A DNA stretch of 64,000 nucleotides, from contig JACJVS010000009.1 in assembly GCA_017655985.1 (NCBI GenBank), positions 868,001-932,000 of the forward strand. The letters are read 5' to 3'. A model generated the notes under the pieces. That model ran no database searches, was not told the DNA's origin, and saw only the letters and a program-made list of their open reading frames with translations. Position numbers and translations under genes: made by a program. The stretch is from Incumbomyces delicatus (Eukaryota > Ascomycota > Eurotiomycetes > Chaetothyriales > Trichomeriaceae). Of the stretch, positions 19,710 to 30,711 are shown piece after piece (within the stretch, counting starts at the first letter, position 1; every line of letters begins with the position of its first letter).

Positions 19710-22625
19710 CTAAGACTTGCTGACAATCCTGGTCAGCTCTAAGGGCGCAATTTTAGACTCTCCGGCTGAAGGAGGAAAGGCCCTGTCCGATCGTTGTGAT
19801 GGAGCTGAATCGACTGCAACGACCTGATCTGAAATTTGACTTCTTACAGGATTGAGTGGAACTGGGCCAGCTTGACCTTCCTCCGCAAGTGAATCCCTTG
19901 GGAGATCAATACTCCGGCCATGATGGCCGAGCCGGTGTAGGAACCGGTTGCGATGAGTGTGTTGGCTGCTCATGCTATCCACCCGATTCCGTGACGACAT
20001 TGTTGTGCTTCTCCGGAACACGCCCCCCGACAGGTGATTGCTATCAAATGATCCTCGTACTTCTCGGGAAGGCGACTCAGCACGGTTGGATCGATTTTCC
20101 GCTCGGCGCAGCTCGTCATTCGCTTGGTTACTCTCTCGAATGATCTCTCTGTATCTTGTGGGTGATCTGTAATCGTCGTCCTCACCAAAGAAGTCGGCGG
20201 TAGACATGTCCTTCATGCCGAGTGAAAAGTCAACGCGCTTCGACATATGGGCGAGTGATTCGTTACGTGGCCTGCCGAGCTGACCCGTGCTAGGCTGTCG
20301 TCGGAGAATGGAAGGATGAGATTGTTGAGAAGGCACAGAGTGAATCTCTTGACTTTCTGGTACAGGTTGGTTTGGATTGTCTGTATTGGTGCTCGCGTAT
20401 GTTGGCGGTGGAGCCCCATAACCTTGCAAATACATCGGGATGTCGGTGCGCCAGCCTGCATTGTTGCGACGAGGCCCTTCGATACCGATATCCTGCATAG
20501 CAACCATCAAGGCGCATATGAACTTATTCCTTCGCTGGAGGCGAAGCAATTCGTTCTGCCAATTCGACTTGTAAAAGAAGACCACATTGAGAGTAAGAGA
20601 GTAGGCCTCTTTGACTTCTCTCAATTCGGTCAAGATTTTGCCCTGGTATTCACGTTTCTCGGCGAGGACAAATTCCGTGAGTGCTTGTCGGAGAGCATCG
20701 ATCTGTTCGAGGGTAGTACCAAAGCGAATAACGATTGGCAAGGCTTCAGCAAGACCGCCAGATCTCCTCATGTTGAGGATGAAGAGTGTGTTGAGATATG
20801 AATTTGGCGCTTGAACCACTTGTCCCTCCAATTTTTTAAATTCGGTATAGAGCAAAGCGATTTCCTTGACGAAATAATCGTCACCTTTCAGTTCTGTTCC
20901 AGTGTTGCCGTAGATAGACACACGGTCTCCGACATCGAAGGGATGCTTGACAAAGACGAAAACAATCGATTGAAGGAATTCTTGGGCAGTGGCAGAAAAG
21001 AGCCAGGACAGGGCGAGGACAGCTGAACCAGCGGAGGTGAGAACGCCAGCGGCCGACGTCGACAATAGAGATATCAAAACCAACACGAAGATAATGCCCA
21101 CCACGAAAGAAAGAACGTCATCGAGCTTGGCAACGACACTATCGAGATCTTTCAAAGAGGCAGTAATGGCCTTGCGCTCTCTGCCAACCTCGACGCAGAC
21201 TGCTTCCAATTCTTCCATAGAGATATCTCCGTTCATATCTTTGTCGAACATGCAGAAAGCAGCATCAGCTTCGTCATCGTTGTCGAATGCTGGTTTAAGA
21301 TCTCCACTAAAGACTGTATCGAAGCCTTCTCGGACGAAGGTCCGGTATAGTCGTCGCGCCAAGACCTGAGAACCGCTAGTGGTGTTGAGCAGGGCCAGAA
21401 CAACCTGAGACGGATGGCCACTCTTTGCAACCTTCTTGCCGGTAAAGTCTCCAGCTACCGTGCCGGCGACATCTCCAACCTTGGCAATGGCTTTTGTGAT
21501 GGCGGCTTGAGCTTGGTCTGCGTAGAGACCAGGTGTTCGCGTACCAGATGCGGGAGCCTTCTCCTCAAACTCGGCGTCTTCCATAGCAATTTGTGCCTTT
21601 GAATAGACGTATAGTTTGGTCAAACTGCCTATCTGGAATTTGTTGATGTCTATTCGATCCGAGTAAGTCCGAAGGTGGAAAGATATGGCAATGAGCTGGA
21701 TTATGATCTTCTCCACGAAGTTGCAAACCGCAGCAACAAAGACCGAGATAATGAACTTGTTCAAAGCACGCTCCCAGTCCTTCGTAGCGTAATTGCCATC
21801 AACGTGGTGGTTTTTCATGGTTGGAAGAAATGAGATCAGTACACCCAGCCACCAGAAGAAGATGGTAGCTGGGATCTCCAGTTGCTTGCCAAGGTCTCGC
21901 CACTTTTTGGCCTCGTTGCTAAAAAGACTTGCAACAAGCCCAAGCGGATAGGGAATGCACTTGGCTACAACCCGACCAGCCCAAAGTGTCAACCAGACGA
22001 CTTCCAGCCAAACCCCGAACCAAAGCAGTCTCACGCCTCCAACGTCTGCAGTTTGAGCAACAGGAAGCAGAGCCCCCATCAATACTGGAATGAGGAGGAT
22101 GAGAAATACTGGTACGATATAGGTAAACCATCTCACGACCCAGCTCGAGCCATGGATGTACCGGAAGAATTTGGCAACCTTTGTCGTAGGATTTTCCGGT
22201 GGTTTGTAAACTTTAGTACCGTGGTGGATGGGATTTGTGGCTGCATCAAAATCATCCACGGGTTCTGGCTTCCTAGTCCTAGATGCATGCAGGTGTGCGT
22301 CCGATTCTTCTCCGCCATTGTTTTGCATCTGCTGAGAAACGACCTTTTCTGCCTTTTCCAAAGCAATATCGTCATCCAAGCGGCTGGACAGTTCTCGAAC
22401 TTGGGAGGCGCTCGGTTTATGCGGCGGAGACTCGAACCTCTGGACGAAATTAACATCTGGCTCTCGGTTGGATTCAAATTTCAACCGATCATGCAATGCT
22501 TGAGAATCGACCGAGTCTTCTTTGGGACGGCCATCGCTTGTTCCCACCACGGTTCGCTCCTCGTCACTTGACCTCCGATTGCCGCTTGGCTCTGCTCTGT
22601 TCGATTCAGCGTTTGGCGAAACCAT
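19710..22625 (-). CDS. MscS-type mechanosensitive channel with EF-hand (Msy-like)
   Basis: A single exon of 971 residues matches the fungal Msy1/Msy2 type of MscS channel, which in fission yeast sits in the endoplasmic reticulum and limits calcium rise on hypo-osmotic shock. A polar N-terminus (1-160) is followed by four hydrophobic segments (about 165-190, 198-225, 252-270, 290-318). A single EF-hand lies near 460-472 (DKDMNGDISMEE) with all loop acids present. A second membrane pair (about 507-560) carries the Gly/Ala-rich pore helix (AAGVLTSAGSAVLALSWLF). The MscS beta domain begins at HPFDVGDRVSIYG. The Ser/Arg-rich tail (about 740-971) is probably regulatory. Residue numbers are counted from ATG 22625. 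Confidence 0.92.
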   Translation of the reverse strand: MVSPNAESNRAEPSGNRRSSDEERTVVGTSDGRPKEDSVDSQALHDRLKFESNREPDVNFVQRFESPPHKPSASQVRELSSRLDDDIALEKAEKVVSQQMQNNGGEESDAHLHASRTRKPEPVDDFDAATNPIHHGTKVYKPPENPTTKVAKFFRYIHGSSWVVRWFTYIVPVFLILLIPVLMGALLPVAQTADVGGVRLLWFGVWLEVVWLTLWAGRVVAKCIPYPLGLVASLFSNEAKKWRDLGKQLEIPATIFFWWLGVLISFLPTMKNHHVDGNYATKDWERALNKFIISVFVAAVCNFVEKIIIQLIAISFHLRTYSDRIDINKFQIGSLTKLYVYSKAQIAMEDAEFEEKAPASGTRTPGLYADQAQAAITKAIAKVGDVAGTVAGDFTGKKVAKSGHPSQVVLALLNTTSGSQVLARRLYRTFVREGFDTVFSGDLKPAFDNDDEADAAFCMFDKDMNGDISMEELEAVCVEVGRERKAITASLKDLDSVVAKLDDVLSFVVGIIFVLVLISLLSTSAAGVLTSAGSAVLALSWLFSATAQEFLQSIVFVFVKHPFDVGDRVSIYGNTGTELKGDDYFVKEIALLYTEFKKLEGQVVQAPNSYLNTLFILNMRRSGGLAEALPIVIRFGTTLEQIDALRQALTEFVLAEKREYQGKILTELREVKEAYSLTLNVVFFYKSNWQNELLRLQRRNKFICALMVAMQDIGIEGPRRNNAGWRTDIPMYLQGYGAPPPTYASTNTDNPNQPVPESQEIHSVPSQQSHPSILRRQPSTGQLGRPRNESLAHMSKRVDFSLGMKDMSTADFFGEDDDYRSPTRYREIIRESNQANDELRRAENRSNRAESPSREVRGSFDSNHLSGGVFRRSTTMSSRNRVDSMSSQHTHRNRFLHRLGHHGRSIDLPRDSLAEEGQAGPVPLNPVRSQISDQVVAVDSAPSQRSDRAFPPSAGESKIAPLELTRIVSKS

Positions 22626-24607
22626 TTCCCAAAGCCCAAATATGCTTGTAGATAGATCAATTGATTTGGAATGTACTTTTCAGGCTTCGTTGTAGACAGT
22701 AGTGATTGGGGAAACGATCGTGTAAGCCAATCCAACGGGATGGCACAAATGTTGGTCAGAGAAGCTGTGAAAGTATATATACAACGAAGGGAAGCTGCTC
22801 AACGAACAACGAGCGAATTCACGACACGGCCGAGAAAATAGAAAACATCAAGAAAGCTTCAATGAAAGATATGGATAGGGTATATCAACCGTTGCATAAG
22901 AGTAGAAATACGTCCCTGCGTAGATATATGTAAGTATGGTGCGGTGTTGGACAAATTTGGTGAGATAATTGGGGACGATCGGATTCGCCCAGATTTCCAG
23001 TTTCTGGCATGTTGGGTCCCTGAGTCCCCACTGGTTTCACAACACCTGCACGGTGTCGCAGCGCATGCAATCAAATTTCATCGTGATCATGAGCATAATT
23101 GGAGAATTAGCTCGGAGTTTTATGAACGGTAAGGCTAGGTTGTGCAAGTCATTCTCGAATGCAGAACGTATCTCAGGGATTGCCCAATTATTTTTGCTCG
23201 GCACGCATGGCTACTCGGCTTTCCTGAGGGGCTTCTTGCGTCACTCTATCCCTTCGACGGCAATCGCGGTATGACGCTATATACAAAACAGCAGCCTATC
23301 TCAAGCCTTTAGATTTACAAGAGGGAGGAAATTTTGCTACTGGATGCAATTCCTGTTGTAATACATATACCGTCTTGTATAGGGAGCAGTGAAGCGCAGA
23401 CCAGGGAGTGGTACGTCCAAAATAGGTCAAAGTGCCTGGAAACTGATCGCCGCTGGCTATGGATACTCCACACCTTGGCGGGACCATCGTGCAAATTATC
23501 GGCTCGGCATATTTCTGTCCGTGGAAGTGGAGCAAGCATTTGTTATCGGATCAGCGTCCAAGCTGAAAAGAAGCTTTGGTGGCGCTTAGCCTATCATGCA
23601 GGTTCAAACGCCTAGCTCAATCTACACAGCCTGGACTGCAGATGGAGTCGGCCAATCAGGTCTCTCGGGGAGTCCCATTCGGCTCGTCCTCAGTTTTTTT
23701 GCGATACACACATGGGATGCTAACTTCAAATCTTGGAAACAGACCGCCGGGTCAAGGGGCAGCGACTCTATAAGATTTGAACCCTATACAATGACCCTAG
23801 CAGCCGGGCGCTTCGATGGCTTGTTGTCAGACGGCCGGTAGAGGTTAGTTTCTCATGGAGATTTCGCTTCGATCTTGTCGAATTCTTAGGCTTGTGATGA
23901 TATCCGGGCGAAATTATTCTTCTTACTCTCACCTTGCATGCGTGACGACACACCGCGATCTTTGGACAGACTTCCCATCGGTGATGTATAGTTTTCGCCT
24001 TCAAAGGGACTTTGGGGATCCATCATTCTAGGACGCGTGCGTTACCTCAAGCAGAGGCACGACATTGGGGCGCCTGCTCAAAATTTCGTTTTTCATCCCA
24101 TTCTGCCTGATTATGAATCCGGGTCAGAAAAGTCGTGGACATGCTGCATGCAGCCTGCCGGGGGACGAAATCCAAGAAGGGTGATTCCTAGAGTATTTTG
24201 TAGTATCATCGACTAAGACGATATAATCATCGCAATTGCTGTCGTTGTCCACAGCACAAGGCAATGACCAACAAGGCAAACTAAAGAATCTTAAGGCGTT
24301 GCGCTATTCATGCTTCTCATATATAGTAGCAATCTCATGCGCTTTGCGTGAAGCTAATGCATACGTCAAAGCTTAGAAAGCCATCGAGGAGTTTCAATTG
24401 CTTCTGCCGCGTTAACGCCGTCCCGAATGGTATGCGGCTGAACCCTGCAAGTCTGAAACCTGGGATTCGAAACACGCCCCGTGCATGCCACACCGACATT
24501 CGTGTTGCGTGAGCCGCGAGTGCGTGAATTCACCCATTGCTATGTTTGCAACTCACACTCATAGCCCATCTTCAAGATATCTTTAGATACCTGATTGAAA
24601 GGGAAAA
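22626..24607. other. Intergenic, no supported gene
   Basis: About 2 kb separate the divergent MscS and alpha-tubulin genes and should hold both promoters. Many short overlapping frames occur on both strands at 23296-23841; none shows a motif or plausible splice pattern. No RNA gene or repeat was recognised. Confidence 0.4.
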
Positions 24608-26295
24608 ATGTCACGAGGAGAGGTAAGCCGCTGCAAATCTTTAGCGCAGAGCTAGTTCGTTGCTCGGAAAAATCTTCTGCCAATCGCTTCTCAAGAACGT
24701 GATAAGTTGTGCCCGGCGCGGAATCATAAGCGTCACCTACCCATAAAGCAATTGCTCACCTATGCACTGTTTCGCGACCCATAGCACAGTATACCTTTCC
24801 ACCTGTGCACACCATCGTTCGAGAGTGCCAGAGCTGATGATGGGGGCTCTCGAAACAGGTCATTCATTTGCACGTTGGCCAAGCAGGTACACAGCTGGGT
24901 AACGCAGCTTGGGAATTGTGAGGACTGCCACCAGCCTGTGATTGTAACTCTTGAAGCTTACTCGCAGCAGGTATTGCTTGGAGCATGGCCTGGGAATTGA
25001 CGGAAAACCCGATCCCGAATCGAAGGTGACTGATGTCGGTTCACGAGAAACCTTTTTCACCGAAACAAGGGGCGATAAATTTGTTCCACGTTCCATCTTT
25101 GTCGACCTTGATCCTGCGCCGCTGGATGAGATTCGATCAGGCAGTTACCGCCAGCTTTTCCATCCGGAATTACTGCTCAAAGGAAGGGAGGACGCGGCGA
25201 ACAACTATGCAAGAGGTCATTACACTGTTGGCAAAGAGTTAGTAGAAGATGTGCTTGAGAAGGTGCGAAGAGTTGCAGGTAGGCCCGACAACGTCACCTG
25301 ATGAATATGCCAGTAACAATGGCATAGACACCTCCAACTCGTTACAAGGATTTCTTATCTTTCATTCTTTTGGAGGCGGCACTGGTTCTGGCTTCGGAGC
25401 TCTGCTCCTTGATCATTTGTCCATCGAATATGGCAAAAAGTCGAAGCTCGAATTCGCAGTGTACCCCGCCCCAGAAGTATCATCATCAGTTGTAGAGCCA
25501 TACAATGCGGTTCTCGCGACACACAGTACCATTGAACACGCAGACTGCAGCTTCTTGGTAGACAACCAAGCCGTCTATGACATTTGCAAGCGCAACCTGG
25601 ATATCCCACGGCCCGACTACGAGCATCTGAATCGACTGATCGCCCAAGTTGTCTCTTCAGTCACGGCTAGCCTGAGATTTGAAGGTGCTCTCAACATCGA
25701 TCTAGCTGAGTTTCAGACCAATTTGGTGCCTTTCCCCCGCATTCACTATCCGTTGATTAGCTTTGCTCCCGTTGTGTCGAAGGCCAAAGCTTCTCATCAA
25801 AGCTTTCGAACTGCTGAGCTGACCTACCAATGTTTCGAACCCGGGAACGAGATGGTTGTGTGCGACCCTCAAAAGGGAAAATACATGGCAATTGCTCTCT
25901 TGTACCGAGGAGATGTTGTCCCTCGTGACTGCACCTCGTCCATTGCCGCTATGAAAGCGAAGAGTACGGTCAATTTCGTTGAGTGGTGCCCTACCGGCTT
26001 CAAGGTAGGCATCAACTATCAGCCACCTGTTAGTCCACCCAACTCGGAGCTCGCTCCTCAGTCACGTTGCGTCAGTATGCTGTCCAACACCACTGCCATC
26101 GCCGACGCGTGGTCCCGTTTGGATTATAAATTTGACCTGATGTATTCAAAACGAGCCTTCGTGCACTGGTACGTTGGGGAAGGCATGGAGGAAGGCGAAT
26201 TCAGCGAGGCACGTGAAGACCTGGCTGCGCTCGAGCGGGACTACGCAGAAGTCGCAGCCGATGAGCAAGAACATGAGCACATTGATGAGTATTGA
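24608..26295 (+). CDS. Alpha-tubulin
   Basis: Four exons (24608-24622, 24859-24917, 24971-25278, 25328-26295) give 449 residues. The first exon has only five codons (MSRGE), followed by a 236-nt intron; this tiny first exon is common in fungal alpha-tubulin genes. The splice joins restore HLHVGQAGTQLGNAAWELYCLEHG and VRRVADTSNSLQG. The GTP-binding signature GGGTGSG is at about 143-149. The Glu that drives hydrolysis of beta-tubulin GTP is kept in LAEFQTNLVPFPRIHY. The tail is short, weakly acidic and histidine-containing, but ends in EY. It differs at many usually conserved places from typical fungal TubA (for example VSSSVVEPYNAVLATHS), so it may be a second isotype such as TubB. Confidence 0.92.
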
Positions 26296-28379
26296 GTAAT
26301 ATCCATGATTGAAGGCATGCGGCGTGGAACTTGCTCAATGCTCTCATCGATTCAGGGGAGGAATATTCGGGGCCAATCGCACGTAGATAGCCTGTAGTTC
26401 AAACCCCATTTTCCAAACACAAGGTGCTTGGCATGACTCAGGCAATACTGACTCCGACCATTGAGGATTTTCCATGCTAAGGAGGCTGGTTTGGAACTCA
26501 CATGTGTAGTAGTGGCACGCCTGCGCAGTCGCATCACGAATTTAAACTACGTGATTGCCCAATACACTACGCGATTGTTCTATTATCGGGCTTGACCAAG
26601 TCTGGATCGAGACCGCGCTCTGCCGTATTCAGCATGCTATTCTGCTCCAAGGATGATCACTTCTCGATGAAAGAGCGCCTCAGCAAACTTCTTCGTAGCC
26701 CTGGGCGGCGGTAGCGTAAAGGTTGTCGAAACTTGACATGCATTGGACACTTTGAGCAAGCAAAAGCATTTTGGACGACCTTGCGAGCAGGCTCCTGGGC
26801 TGCACTCGTTTGAACGCGTGGCTGAGGGTGTCCATGCAAGATCTTGACAAAATGCGCAGCCCTGCCCAATAGGTGATGCGTAAAGTAGTTGCGATCGATG
26901 ATTGGCTTCTAAAATGCATGAACTTCATCTCATGTGATTGCGGCGTGGTTGATTCACGGACATACTATAGAACATACGACACTAGTGCATCGAATCAATT
27001 CCATCCTCTTGGTTGAAACTCATCGAAATCTCCAAATCGAGGCGATCATGACAATGGATGACCGTGACTTGAAACGAAGTCGGATGGATCCCTAGCTGTC
27101 GATCAACAATGGAGCATTGACCTTTCCCTCAAACTCCTGTATATGTTGATCTCGATCTCGCCGTTGCTGTAAGTCGCAGGTAAGCAGTCTGGCTGTAGGC
27201 CACCATCTAAGATGTGCTGGGTGCTGTTCGTGGAAGCCTCGGAAGACCGCCTTAAATTTGACGGTGGACAGGAGGGAGCTAGCCAATGGTAAAATTACTT
27301 TCGTAATTGTTACCGATCTGGGACCGCCTTGCAAAGCGCTTGAATAGACATAATTGGTGCAATAGAGTAGACCAATGGGAAAAGGTGGTCCAAATCAAGA
27401 TCCGATGTGCTGGACATATCGAGGTCAGGTGTAATAAAGGTTGAGATCTTTCATCTGCCTGCTTCACCAAAGTGTCAGCGGGACGCAGCCAGGGAAGAGC
27501 CTCCCAAGCCTGGGTTGTTAGCTTCGCGCCCTCGCTATTATTGTGCATTACGCATCGGCTCGACCAGACATGAAAATGACAGCCAGATGCGCTCTGCATC
27601 TCTCGCTTATCCCCCTCCGAGTCAGGCTCCTCTGGTGACGGCTTTTCATCCTTCCTTCCTCGCGCTTCACCTTGGGCATCCGCTTTTTGTGTTTCCTTTC
27701 AAGTTGTGCTCCTGGCCTTTCTACTCCTTGTTCAGATTCGCTCCGAGCTTATTCGGCCAGCGCTGGGCGCCCTCTGAACTTTCAACTTCTCCACTTTCCA
27801 GTTCCTGCCGCCTCCGTGCTTCGTGACCTTCAAGTGGCCCAAGAGCTATCCAAGTCGCGTTCGCGCGCTTCCTCGCTTGCACCGCACGCCCACCGCTAGA
27901 GCTGAATGTGGGTTACCGCGCGATTTGAAGGAGACATTCAGCAAAGCCTGGTCAGACGCGATTGCGCCATAGATACAGCCGCCGAGCAGTACGCACCAAT
28001 CTACATCTATACCAGTAAAAGCAGCTGCGCGTCGCCGGTGGATTCGTCCCAGCAGTCGTGCATCGCAAGCGTGGCCTAACTTGGTCGAGCATCTGGCTCA
28101 CTCCTACACCGCCTATAGCACCAGCTCTCTAGTTCGACTAAAATCCGCCTACCCTACCCTACCGTGCCGTACCCTTGCCCTGCCTTGCAAAGTCGCCTCA
28201 GCTAGTCGCATTGGGCACTGACTGTCGGCCGTGCCAGAATCAGGACACCACCTGACGGCTTCAGTGACGCAAAGCCGCAGCGGACCGTGGCCAGCTTGAC
28301 CTACCAATTCGCGCGAGGGTGACGTGGTGAAGAGAGTTCCTGCTTAGATACCAAACCAGCTGCAGCTACCCAGATATAC
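26296..28379. other. Intergenic, including the HAP3-type gene upstream region
   Basis: I see no supported gene. The part from about 27,600 is C/T-rich with CCTACCCTACC-type runs near 28,150, which fits a long promoter and 5' UTR of the HAP3-type gene. A 139-codon frame (27407-27826) falls in this C/T-rich DNA and is probably not coding. Confidence 0.4.
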
Positions 28380-29531
28380 ATGATGGCGGCCTCTCCACCC
28401 AAGGAAGCAGACGTTGAACAGAATCAATCTGGAGAAGAGGAAGGTGACATGTCCAGACAAGATGAAGCACAAGGAGGAGGCCTCGGGGACTTTGAAGTCA
28501 AAGAGCAAGACCGATGGCTCCCGATCGCAAATGGTTGGTCGATCCCCTTCTTCCATGTGTCACCCCAGACTCACCAAAGCCTGATTTGTTGGTCCCTTGC
28601 GTGACACTGCCATGCGTGGTGTTGTATGCCGACGCAGCGTGGTCAGAAGCACAGATGGACGGAGCTACGTACGACTCTGCACCTACGCAGCCGGCCTACA
28701 GTCCAAAACCGCTCATTCGTCAACCTCTCTGCTTCTTCTCAGCCATGACTCGCATACACACGCGCCTTGATTCGTCCTCGCGGTACTTTGACCATCCAGA
28801 TCCAGAGTCCCGAAGTTTGATGCTCAAATCATGTCCTCTGACTTCTCGCCTACGGGATCCTCTCACTCCCAGGATGGCTCCCGCTTCCACAGTCACCTCA
28901 CTCAACATGCAGCTTCAGATGCTAACATCCGTAACTTTGCTCCAGTGGCCAGAATCATGAAGACCGCTCTGCCCGAGAACGCTAAGATTGCCAAAGAGGC
29001 CAAAGAGTGCATGCAAGAATGTGTCAGTGAATTTATCAGTTTCATCACCAGCGAAGGTGAGTCTCACCACTGGCACTGTTCAGAAGTCGTCCCATACTCA
29101 CGTCACACAGCATCAGAAAAATGTCAGCAGGAAAAACGAAAGACCGTAAATGGAGAGGACATCCTTTTTGCCATGACTTCACTTGGCTTCGAAAACTATG
29201 CTGAAGCTTTAAAGATATACCTCTCCAAGTATCGAGAGGTCAGTCCAGCGTCCGATTTTCTCGCGCACAGGAGCATGTGGCACTGACTCATTGCTAGACC
29301 CAATCGACACGCGCTGAAAACAACCGACCTGCCAGCTCCGGAGGCTTTCCCAGTGGTGGGCCCGTCGGCGGTGCATCTGGAGCGGCAAACGCAGCTGGAG
29401 GCTTCGCCGGCAATCAACAAAACACGACCAGCCCAACGCAAGGATTGGACACTGGTGACCAGGACGCTACTGGTGCTTACTATGGCTCTCTCGCGCCAGG
29501 CCATAATGGCATTGGTGGAGATGGATACTAG
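28380..29531 (+). CDS. hapC: CCAAT-binding factor subunit HAP3/HapC (NF-YB)
   Basis: Four exons (28380-28533, 28946-29056, 29111-29238, 29298-29531) give 208 residues. They encode the histone-fold subunit NF-YB of the CCAAT-binding complex, which works in the nucleus with HapB and HapE in iron, redox and respiratory control. The conserved core begins EQDRWLPIANVARIMK and continues ALPENAKIAKEAKECMQ, ECVSEFISFITSEASEKC, KRKTVNGEDILFAM and FENYAEALKIYLSKYRE. The tail is rich in Gly, Ala, Asn and Gln. The core is rebuilt exactly by three introns. Introns 2 and 3 are ordinary, but intron 1 is 412 nt with a non-consensus GTTGGT donor. It lies within the codon for the Val of ANVARIM. Confidence 0.93.
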
Positions 29532-30711
29532 TCAAGGTCTCGACGGTTGCGGCCGCGAGACCGGCTCGGTTCTCAATCGCATAGACTGGGCATGTGTACT
29601 CCGAACTCGATCTCGACATCCAGACGGGCTGAGAATTTGAATGCAAAGTGAAAATGATGCGTATGGCAAGAAAGACTTTCAAGCTTCAGAGCTCCCAATG
29701 GGACCGGAATATGATACCACGGATTCGGATATAGTGTTACACGGGATTTGTGTGAGTATGCGGAGGCTGGGGTCAGCATCAGCGGTGAACTGTTTTTGTG
29801 TTGAACGTTCAAGTTTTGACCCTTTGGACAGATAGTTCTATAATGTACTTGAAGATCGGGTGACTAGTATTGGTGCAGGATGTGCTGTTCTTGGCAACCT
29901 GCGTTCAACTTCGCAACGGCCTTGCGTCCGCCCTCACAGCTGAGAACCTCAGAGATACGATAGCCTTTACTAAATACCCGCAATGAGCGGAAGAGACGGA
30001 CTGTCCCGTCCTATAATAAGCTAAAAGCCAACCACACGCCTTTCTGCGTAACGCCCTTGCCATGACATGATCAATCACGTGCGTTAGGTAGGTGCCTTCC
30101 ATTTCGAGCATGGTACGTCCAGGCCGCAACGATTTTGATTCGACCGGCGCTAGCAGGGCGCTCAATGCCGCGTTGAGCCATACCTATCCGTGTTATCAGG
30201 ATGGTTCTACGATCAACCCCAGCTCCCGGCCAGATTTTTTATGTAACGCGTCGATCTATCATCCAGTCAGAAGACTCACATAAATGCGAGGAGGGCACGG
30301 TGCTTTTCTTGCCGCGAATCCGTCTTTCCCTCGCAAAAACCAAGAATTTTCTCGAGCTTTCTGCAATACAGTGAAAGGTCACTTGAGCTGCCACGAGCCA
30401 CTGGCCACTTAAGTAGAAAGAAGAACCATTCCACGGTGGTGTCTTAACTCGTGTATATATTAGCGATCAAGCGGTATACGCTACAACTCGTGGTCCCTGC
30501 CTCACAGAGAGAACGAAACAATCAACGACCAAACCAAGGGATCTCGAGCGCAAACATTCCTGGTTTGAGATTGGAATTCGAGGTGTGGATTCTGACGCGC
30601 AAAACAGTGCATCCAGAATTCCTCTCTGGACCAGCCGACCGCTTCTGGTGTGAACATCAGCATCCGGACGTCAGAGACACAAATTATACCATCGTCAAAC
30701 CCTTCGCTGCC
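29532..30711. other. Intergenic, promoter of the aminotransferase gene
   Basis: No gene or RNA was recognised. The aminotransferase frame continues upstream to about 30451, but that part looks like 5' UTR: its residues do not resemble the family. Confidence 0.4.

Noticed and set aside
27407..27826. 139-codon frame upstream of the HAP3-type gene
   Set aside because: It lies in C/T-rich DNA typical of fungal promoters and 5' UTRs, which opens frames by composition; the residues show no motif.
30451..30711. N-terminal extension of the aminotransferase
   Set aside because: The frame is open, but its residues do not look like the family; ATG 30712 in GCCATGGC is a better start.
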